Positions 5,635 through 11,025 of a stretch of 11,025 nucleotides of DNA are shown here, piece after piece; position 1 is the first letter of the stretch; each line of letters starts with the position of its first letter. Under the pieces are notes generated by a model. The model searched no databases. It saw only the letters and a program-made list of their open reading frames with translations, and was not told the origin of the DNA. A program made the position numbers and the translations under genes. The stretch is from JAAFIP01 sp043728315 (lineage in GTDB: Bacteria; Pseudomonadota; Gammaproteobacteria; Burkholderiales; Burkholderiaceae_C), in the NCBI GenBank assembly GCA_043728315.1, contig JAYTMT010000050.1:1-11025 (forward strand), in the 5' to 3' direction.

Positions 5635-7746
5635 ATGGGCACAGCCACTGTTACCCTCCCCTCACTTACCCTAGCCCGCGATGCTGGTGTCAGCCCTTTG
5701 TCAGAAAGCACCTTTGTCCTGGGCGCTTGTCCGCATGACTGCCCTGACACTTGCTCCCTGATTACTACCGTGCAGGGCGGTGTGGCCACACGCGTGCAAG
5801 GCAATCCGCTGCATCCGCAGACCCATGGCACGCTGTGCGCCAAAGTAAGTAAATACACCGAGCGCAGCTACCACCCCGAGCGCATCACCACGCCGCTCAA
5901 GCGCGTGGGCGCTAAGGGCGCAGGGCAGTTTGAGCCTGTCACGTGGGAGGCCGCTTTGAGCGACATTGCCGCTCGCCTGCAGGCCATTGCCGCGCGCAAT
6001 CCCGAAGCCATTCAGCCCTACAGCTATGCGGGCACCATGGGCTTGGTGCAGGCCGAGGGCATGGCGGCGCGCTTTTTTAACAAGCTGGGCGCAGCGCAGC
6101 TAGACCGCACAATTTGCTCGTCCGCAGGCTCTGAGGCGCTCACACAAACGCTGGGTGGCAAGGTGGGCATGCGGGTGGAGTTTTTTGCAGAGTCCAAGCT
6201 GATTGTGATTTGGGGCAGCAACTCGATCACCAGCAACCTGCATTTTTGGCGCTACGCCCAAGAGGCCAAGCGCGCTGGCGCAAAGCTGGTTTGCATAGAC
6301 CCACGCAAAACCGAAACCGCTGACAAATGCCACGAACACATCCAACTGTTGCCCGGCACCGATGCGGCGCTGGCGCTAGCCGTGATGCGCGAGCTGGTTG
6401 TGCATGACTGGCTAGACCACGATTACATTGCGCAGCACACCAGCGGCTGGCAGGCGCTGCGTGGGCGTGCCATGCTATGGACTTTGGAGCGGGCAGCGAA
6501 GGTGTGTGGCATTAACACAGCGCAAATTGCATCGTTGGCGCATGACTACGGGCAGTGCTATGTGAACCAGCAGCCCGCAGCCATTCGCCTGAACTACGGC
6601 ATGCAACGTGTGCGCGGCGGCGGCAATGCCGTGCGCGCCGTGGCCTGCCTGCCAGCGCTCATTGGTGCTTGGCGGCACAGGGCGGGCGGTGTGTTGCTGT
6701 CAGCCTCGGGCAGTTTTCCTATCAACAAAGCAGCTTTGCAGCGCCCCGATTTGCTCTGTGGACGCATGCCGCGCACCATCAACATGAGCACCATTGGCGA
6801 CGATTTGCTGCGCCCCGCATCGCCCGCTTTTGGTCCGCAGATTGAGGCCTTGCTTGTGTACAACAGCAACCCCGTGGCGGTAGCGCCCGATTCTGGCAAA
6901 GTGGTGCAAGGCTTTGCGCGCGAGGATTTATTCACCGTGGTGCTGGAGCATTTTCAAACCGACACTGCCGACTACGCGGACTACATTTTGCCCGCCACCA
7001 CCCAGCTGGAGCATTGGGATGTTCATGCCAGCTACGGCCACACCGACGTGCTGCTTAACCGCCCGGCGATTGCGCCCGTGGGGCAGGCCAAGCCCAATGC
7101 GCAAATTTTTCGCGAACTGGCCGCCCGCATGGGCTATACCGAAGCCTGCTTTTCAGACAGCGACGAAACCCTGTGCCGCCAAGCCTTTGAGGGCAGGGTG
7201 GATTTTGGCGAATTGCAGCAACACGGATTTGCAAGCCTTAAGCTGCCAGAGGCACCGTTTGCCAATGGCGGTTTCCCCACGCCATCGGGCAAGTGCGAAT
7301 TCTTCAGCACCCGCTTAGCCGCGCAGGGGCAAGACGGCCTGCCCGACCACCTGCCCAACTACGAAACGCTGGGGGATTCTGCGCAGTTCCCGCTGGCCAT
7401 GATCTCTCCACCCGCCCGCAATTTTCTCAATTCCACCTTTGTGAATGTGAAAACCCTGCGTGACAGCGAAGGCGAGCCGCTGTTAGAAATCCATGCCAGC
7501 GATGCCGCCGCGCGTGGTCTGGCAGACGGCCAAGTGGTGCGCGTATTCAACGCACGCGGCAGCTACCACTGCAAGGCCCGCATCAGCCCCCGCGCCCGCG
7601 CGGGTGTGGTGCATGGCATGGGCATTTGGTGGCGCAAACTTGGGCTGAACGGCACTAATGTGAACGAGTTGACCAGCCAGCAACTGACCGACATGGGGCG
7701 TGGCCCGACGTTTTATGACTGCTTGGTGCAGGTCAGCGCTGCATAG
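5635..7746 (+). CDS. Molybdopterin oxidoreductase, DMSO reductase superfamily
   Basis: The 703-aa product is a bis-MGD molybdenum (or tungsten) oxidoreductase. The N-terminal [4Fe-4S] motif is C32, C36, C40 and C68 (Cx3Cx3Cx27C, within ACPHDCPDTC and GTLCAK). The central domain has TICSSAGSEAL, where C161 is the candidate metal ligand, then IVIWGSNS and CIDPRKTETAD for cofactor binding. The C-terminal MGD-binding domain begins near FPLAMISPPARNFLNSTF and includes HASDAAARGLADGQVVRV. No twin-arginine signal is seen, so it is probably cytoplasmic. The substrate is unknown. The frame is open upstream to 5290, but that part overlaps the opposing gene and lacks family similarity; ATG 5635 is preferred despite a poor ribosome site. 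It heads a tight run of five plus-strand genes. Confidence 0.9.
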   Translation: MGTATVTLPSLTLARDAGVSPLSESTFVLGACPHDCPDTCSLITTVQGGVATRVQGNPLHPQTHGTLCAKVSKYTERSYHPERITTPLKRVGAKGAGQFEPVTWEAALSDIAARLQAIAARNPEAIQPYSYAGTMGLVQAEGMAARFFNKLGAAQLDRTICSSAGSEALTQTLGGKVGMRVEFFAESKLIVIWGSNSITSNLHFWRYAQEAKRAGAKLVCIDPRKTETADKCHEHIQLLPGTDAALALAVMRELVVHDWLDHDYIAQHTSGWQALRGRAMLWTLERAAKVCGINTAQIASLAHDYGQCYVNQQPAAIRLNYGMQRVRGGGNAVRAVACLPALIGAWRHRAGGVLLSASGSFPINKAALQRPDLLCGRMPRTINMSTIGDDLLRPASPAFGPQIEALLVYNSNPVAVAPDSGKVVQGFAREDLFTVVLEHFQTDTADYADYILPATTQLEHWDVHASYGHTDVLLNRPAIAPVGQAKPNAQIFRELAARMGYTEACFSDSDETLCRQAFEGRVDFGELQQHGFASLKLPEAPFANGGFPTPSGKCEFFSTRLAAQGQDGLPDHLPNYETLGDSAQFPLAMISPPARNFLNSTFVNVKTLRDSEGEPLLEIHASDAAARGLADGQVVRVFNARGSYHCKARISPRARAGVVHGMGIWWRKLGLNGTNVNELTSQQLTDMGRGPTFYDCLVQVSAA

Positions 7747-7767
7747 TGTTGTGCATGGTGTTGACAC

Positions 7768-8850
7768 ATGAAACGGGCGCTGTGGATCATGGCTAGCCTT
7801 GCAAGCATAGCGGCGCTAGCCATGGCTGGCGTGTGCATCTCTGGCTGCGCCAATCTGGGCTACTATTGGCAAAGCGTGGGCGGCCACTTGCAGGTGATCA
7901 ACCGCGCTAAGCCCGTGCAAGACTGGTTGGACGACGACAAAACACCAGAAGCCACCAAGAAAAAACTCTCCCTGTCCCAACGTATAAGGGAGTTTGCTAG
8001 CAAGGAGTTGGCCCTGCCCAACAACGCCAGCTACCGCCGCTACGCCGACCTACAGCGCCGCGCCGTGGTGTGGAACGTGGTGGCCGCGCCGCAAGATTCG
8101 CTCAAACTCAAAACCTGGTGCTTCCCCGTAGCAGGCTGCGTGGGCTACCGAGGTTATTACGCCGAATCCGATGCCAATGCCCTAGCGGCCACGCTCAAAG
8201 CAGAGGGCTTAGAAGTGAGCGTGTACGGCGTGCCCGCCTATTCCACTTTGGGCTATTTGAACTGGGCGGGCGGTGACCCTCTCTTGTCCACTTTCATCCA
8301 CTACCCCGAAGGTGAGCTGGCGCGTTTGGTGTTTCATGAGCTGGCGCACCAAGTGCTGTACGTGAAAGACGACACCATGTTCAACGAGTCATTTGCCACA
8401 GCGGTAGAGCGCTTGGGTGGGCGCATGTGGCTGCAACAGCACGGCTCGCCCGCCGCGCAAGCCGAATACGCCGCCTTTGACGCACGCCGCCAAGCGTTTC
8501 GTGCGCTCACACTGGCTACCAGATTCAAATTAGAGAAAGTATATGCCAATGTCAGCGTGCAGGGGTCAAAGCTTGCTATGAAAAATGAAGTAATGGATGC
8601 ATTCAAGCAAGACTACCTAGCGCTCAAAACCAGCTGGAATGGCTTTGCAGGCTACGACCCGTGGGTGGCCCGCGCTAACAACGCCAGCTTTGGCGCGCAA
8701 GCAGCTTACGACGAACTCGTGCCGCAGTTTGAAGCCGTGTTTGAGCGACAAGGCCGCGATTTTGCGCAGTTTTACCAAGCCATCCAAACGATCACCCCAC
8801 TGCCCCGTGCGCAACGCCGCGCTGCATTGGCTACACTTACGCAACCTTAA
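7768..8850 (+). CDS. Putative lipoprotein zinc aminopeptidase (DUF2265/Aminopep)
   Basis: The 360-aa product matches the family of predicted zinc aminopeptidases formerly called DUF2265. It begins with a lipoprotein signal peptide; the lipobox is ISGC with C27 as the lipidated residue, followed by the family pattern NLGYYWQSVGGHLQV. The zinc site is VFHELAHQ (H190, E191, H194), and NESFA supplies E207 as the likely third ligand, an HExxH-x12-E arrangement. The mature protein should sit on a membrane facing the periplasm and trim peptides, but activity for this family is mostly predicted. The ATG at 7768 is 21 bp after the molybdoenzyme stop; its ribosome site is weak, so translation may depend on the upstream gene. 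Confidence 0.87.
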   Translation: MKRALWIMASLASIAALAMAGVCISGCANLGYYWQSVGGHLQVINRAKPVQDWLDDDKTPEATKKKLSLSQRIREFASKELALPNNASYRRYADLQRRAVVWNVVAAPQDSLKLKTWCFPVAGCVGYRGYYAESDANALAATLKAEGLEVSVYGVPAYSTLGYLNWAGGDPLLSTFIHYPEGELARLVFHELAHQVLYVKDDTMFNESFATAVERLGGRMWLQQHGSPAAQAEYAAFDARRQAFRALTLATRFKLEKVYANVSVQGSKLAMKNEVMDAFKQDYLALKTSWNGFAGYDPWVARANNASFGAQAAYDELVPQFEAVFERQGRDFAQFYQAIQTITPLPRAQRRAALATLTQP

Positions 8851-8855
8851 AAGGA
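8851..8855 (+). promoter_or_regulatory. Ribosome binding site of the PHA-region gene
   Basis: AAGGA lies 6 nt before the ATG at 8862 and directly after the previous stop codon. Confidence 0.65.
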
Positions 8856-8861
8856 AACCCC

Positions 8862-9173
8862 ATGGCAGACATCCATATTGAACGCGCCCACACACTGGGC
8901 TTGCCCGAAGCCCGCAAAATCGCCTTCAAATGGGCAGAGCAAGTTGAAACCAAATTCGACATGGTCTGCACCTATGCCGAAGGCAAAACCAGCGACGAAG
9001 TGACATTCAAACGCAGCGGTGTGGACGGCACACTCAGCGTGACCAAGGACAGCTTCGTATTGGATGCCAAGCTGGGCTTTTTGCTGGGCGCATTCAAAGA
9101 CAAAATTGAAGGCGAAATCACCAAAAATTTGGACACACTGCTCAAGAAAAAACCAGCTAAAAAAGTGGCGTAA
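8862..9173 (+). CDS. Polyhydroxyalkanoic acid system (PHA granule region) family protein
   Basis: The 103-aa product fits the PHA_gran_rgn family of small proteins often encoded near polyhydroxyalkanoate genes. It opens with MADIHIERAHTLGLPEARKIA, continues with a predicted helix and a beta-rich middle (TFKRSGVDGTLSVTKDSFVLDAKLG), and ends in a lysine-rich tail (KNLDTLLKKKPAKKVA). No signal peptide is seen. The molecular function of the family is not established; association with PHA granules is known only from gene neighbourhood. No PHA synthase, phasin or depolymerase lies in this window. It is 11 bp after the aminopeptidase gene and abuts the CoA transferase gene. Confidence 0.85.
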   Translation: MADIHIERAHTLGLPEARKIAFKWAEQVETKFDMVCTYAEGKTSDEVTFKRSGVDGTLSVTKDSFVLDAKLGFLLGAFKDKIEGEITKNLDTLLKKKPAKKVA

Positions 9174-10463
9174 ATGCACAGCACAGCCCTCGCAGGTGCA
9201 CCAGCAATTGCGCCTGCCTCAATTGAAGCGTCTGCCCCCGCTTCACTCCCGGTCTCCTTGCAGGCGCTCGCTGGGCTCAAAGTCATCGAGCTAGGCCAGC
9301 TGATAGCCGGGCCCTTTGCCGCCAAAACCTTGGCCGATTTTGGTGCTGAGGTCATCAAAATTGAAACCCCCGGCGCGGGTGACCCGCTGCGCAAATGGCG
9401 CTTGCTCAAAGACGGCACTTCGGTGTGGTGGCAAGTGCAGTCGCGCAATAAAAAATCCTTGGCACTGGATTTAAAGCAGCCACAGGCGCAAGACATTGTG
9501 CGCCAACTGGTGCAAAGCGCCGACGTACTGATTGAGAACTTCCGCCCCGGTGCCATGGAGGCATGGGGTCTGGGGCCCGATGCGCTCTTGGCCATCAACC
9601 CCAGCCTCATCATGCTGCGCATCAGTGGCTACGGCCAAACGGGACCGTACAAAGATCGCCCCGGCTTTGGCGTGGTGGCCGAGGCCATGGGGGGCCTGCG
9701 CCACCTCACAGCCGAGCCCGGCCGCGTGCCCGTGCGTGTCGGTGTGAGCATTGGCGACACGCTGGCGGCGCTGCATGGCGTAATAGGCGTGCTATTGGCC
9801 TTGCAGCACCGCAGCCACACCCAGTCTGCGCAATGGCCCAAAGGCCAAGGCCAAGTGGTGGATGTGGCGCTGTATGAGGCGGTGTTTAACTGCATGGAAT
9901 CTTTGCTGCCCGAATACAGCGCTTTTGGCGCAGTGCGCGAGGCAGCGGGCAGCGCCCTGCCGGGCATAGCGCCCAGCAATGCCTACGCCTGCCAAGACGG
10001 CTACGCGCTGGTGGCAGGCAATGGCGACAGCATTTTCAAACGCCTGATGGCGGCGATTGGCCGAGACGATTTAGGCCAAGCGCCCGATTTGGCCGACAAC
10101 GCAGGCCGCGTAGCGCGCGTGGCCGACATAGACGCAGCTATTAGCGCATGGGCAGCCCAGCGCAGCGTGGCCGACGCACTGCAAGTGCTCGATGCAGCGG
10201 CGGTGCCCGCAGGCCGCATCTACACCGTGGCCGATATAGCCACCGACCCACACTACGCCGCGCGGGGCATGCTGGCCAATGTGCAAATGGACGACGGCAC
10301 AGATTTACTAGTACCCGGCATCGTGCCCAAACTGTCCGCCACCCCCGGCGCACACCGACGCAACGCCCCCAGCATAGGCCAAGACAGCGATGCCGTACTC
10401 TCTGGCATGGGGCTTAGCACCGAGCAAATCGCGCATTTGAGAAGCAAAGGAATTGTGCAATGA
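9174..10463 (+). CDS. Family III CoA transferase (CaiB/BaiF)
   Basis: The 429-aa product belongs to the CaiB/BaiF family, which moves CoA between carboxylic acids through an aspartyl-CoA thioester. The family start is LAGLKVIELGQLIAGPFAAKT-like from residue 32, then DFGAEVIKIE, FRPGAMEAWGLG and ISGYGQTGPY. The catalytic aspartate is D195 in VSIGDTLAALHG. The protein is cytoplasmic and of normal length. Acyl donor and acceptor cannot be told from sequence; formyl-, succinyl- and other CoA transferases share these motifs. The ATG follows the preceding TAA with no gap, suggesting translational coupling. About 30 Ala/Pro/Ser-rich residues precede the conserved domain, so the true start is a little uncertain. 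The stop overlaps the next gene by 4 bp. Confidence 0.93.
   Translation: MHSTALAGAPAIAPASIEASAPASLPVSLQALAGLKVIELGQLIAGPFAAKTLADFGAEVIKIETPGAGDPLRKWRLLKDGTSVWWQVQSRNKKSLALDLKQPQAQDIVRQLVQSADVLIENFRPGAMEAWGLGPDALLAINPSLIMLRISGYGQTGPYKDRPGFGVVAEAMGGLRHLTAEPGRVPVRVGVSIGDTLAALHGVIGVLLALQHRSHTQSAQWPKGQGQVVDVALYEAVFNCMESLLPEYSAFGAVREAAGSALPGIAPSNAYACQDGYALVAGNGDSIFKRLMAAIGRDDLGQAPDLADNAGRVARVADIDAAISAWAAQRSVADALQVLDAAAVPAGRIYTVADIATDPHYAARGMLANVQMDDGTDLLVPGIVPKLSATPGAHRRNAPSIGQDSDAVLSGMGLSTEQIAHLRSKGIVQ
10446..10451 (+). promoter_or_regulatory. Ribosome binding site of the VOC gene
   Basis: AAAGGA sits inside the 3' end of the CoA transferase gene, 8 nt before the ATG at 10460, supporting the overlapping start. 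Confidence 0.6.
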
Positions 10464-10852
10464 TTGACCACCTAGACCATTTGGTATTGACCACCAGCAA
10501 CGAGACTGCTTGCATTGATTTTTATACCCGCGTGATGGGCATGGCGCTGGAGAGTTTTCCCGTTGGTACGCCGCCGTTGGAGCGCAAGGCTTTCAAATTT
10601 GGAAACCAAAAAATCAACCTGCACCTCAGGGGCAAAGAATTTGAGCCAAAGGCGCATTTGCCAGTGCCGGGAGCGCTGGATTTGTGCTTTATAGCCAGTG
10701 TGCCGCTCGATGCAGTGATAGAGCGTTTGCGCAGTGCAAATTGGCCCATCATCGAAGGCCCCGTTTTTCGCACCGGTGCTACCAGCAAAATTCGCTCGGT
10801 GTATTTGCGCGATCCAGATTTGAACTTGGTTGAGATTTCTGAGTTGGTGTGA
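10460..10852 (+). CDS. VOC family protein (glyoxalase/dioxygenase fold)
   Basis: The 130-aa product has the vicinal oxygen chelate fold as a single domain of two beta-alpha-beta-beta-beta units. It opens with IDHLDHLVL (H7, first metal ligand), then FYTRVMGM, KINLHL (H55), GALDLCFI, and ends with YLRDPDLNLVEIS (E125). H7, H55 and E125 are the likely metal site. Family members include glyoxalase I, fosfomycin-resistance proteins and extradiol dioxygenases; the substrate here is unknown. ATGA overlap with the CoA transferase stop and an internal AAAGGA show translational coupling, so it is the last gene of the five-gene run. Confidence 0.9.
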   Translation: MIDHLDHLVLTTSNETACIDFYTRVMGMALESFPVGTPPLERKAFKFGNQKINLHLRGKEFEPKAHLPVPGALDLCFIASVPLDAVIERLRSANWPIIEGPVFRTGATSKIRSVYLRDPDLNLVEISELV

Positions 10853-10884
10853 TGCGTTTTTTTGACGCGCCATACTTTTTACTC

Positions 10885-10920
10885 TGAAGCTTCTGGAGTC
10901 GGTGAAGCTTCTTAGCTTCT
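10885..10920. repeat. Cluster of GAAGCTTC-type repeats
   Basis: TGAAGCTTCT occurs at 10885-10894 and 10903-10912, and AGCTTCT recurs at 10914-10920. Because GAAGCTTC is itself palindromic, the two copies can also pair as an 8-bp hairpin with a 10-nt loop. It lies just after the last gene of the plus-strand run. A terminator role is possible, but the stem is AT-rich and the following T run is short (GGTTTT). Confidence 0.5.
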
Positions 10921-10930
10921 GGTTTTGCGC

Positions 10931-11019
10931 GCCCGATCAGCGTTTTGGCTATCCCGACGCGCCCTCATGCGGGAGTACCCGAAATCGGTCGGTCGGGATA
11001 GCCAAAACGCTGATCGGGC
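10931..11019 (-). repeat. Palindromic dispersed repeat, right copy
   Basis: Perfect 28-nt inverted arms (10931-10958 and 10992-11019) flank a 33-nt spacer. It is the reverse complement of the left copy at 1-90 except for one base. RNA read from either strand could fold into a long stable hairpin. It sits 78 bp after the VOC stop codon and may limit read-through, but it lacks a following T run on the plus strand, so it is classed as a repeat and not as a terminator. Confidence 0.92.
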
Positions 11020-11025
11020 TATGCT

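Noticed and set aside
5635..10852. A complete polyhydroxyalkanoate synthesis locus
   Set aside because: Only the small granule-region family protein is present; no synthase, ketothiolase, reductase, phasin or depolymerase is seen.

Overview
The window looks like chromosomal DNA from a betaproteobacterium, most likely Burkholderiales and perhaps Comamonadaceae. This is inferred from the gene set (a small polyhydroxyalkanoate granule-region protein, a LivK-type binding protein, a single-subunit molybdopterin oxidoreductase, a CaiB-type CoA transferase), from moderately high G+C, and from several families of dispersed palindromic repeats between genes. No species can be named. There are nine convincing protein genes and no rRNA, tRNA, CRISPR array or intact transposase.

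Layout. Positions 1-225 are non-coding and hold one copy of a ~90-bp palindromic repeat plus a degenerate half copy. Positions 226-2596 carry two minus-strand hydrolases, an M14-like DUF2817 metallopeptidase downstream of an M20D (HipO-like) amidohydrolase. The amidohydrolase diverges, across 61 bp, from a plus-strand ArgE-like M20 deacetylase (2658-3857). Positions 3858-4458 contain no convincing gene. Most of this gap is a ~490-bp imperfect inverted-repeat element, nested at three levels, whose left end includes the argE stop codon. A minus-strand periplasmic branched-chain-amino-acid-type binding protein follows (4459-5583), with no ABC permease or ATPase beside it.

From 5635 to 10852 five plus-strand genes are packed tightly (gaps of 21, 11, 0 and -4 bp): a molybdopterin oxidoreductase, a lipoprotein zinc aminopeptidase, a PHA-granule-region protein, a family III CoA transferase and a VOC/glyoxalase-fold protein. 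They look like one transcription unit, although their predicted activities do not form an obvious single pathway.

The window ends at 10931-11019 with a second, almost identical copy of the ~90-bp palindrome in the opposite orientation to the copy at position 1, so inverted repeats bracket the whole segment. The genes belong to known families. The less explained material is the repeats: the bracketing palindromes, the 490-bp nested element, and a ~39-nt motif shared by the 3' flanks of two minus-strand genes.
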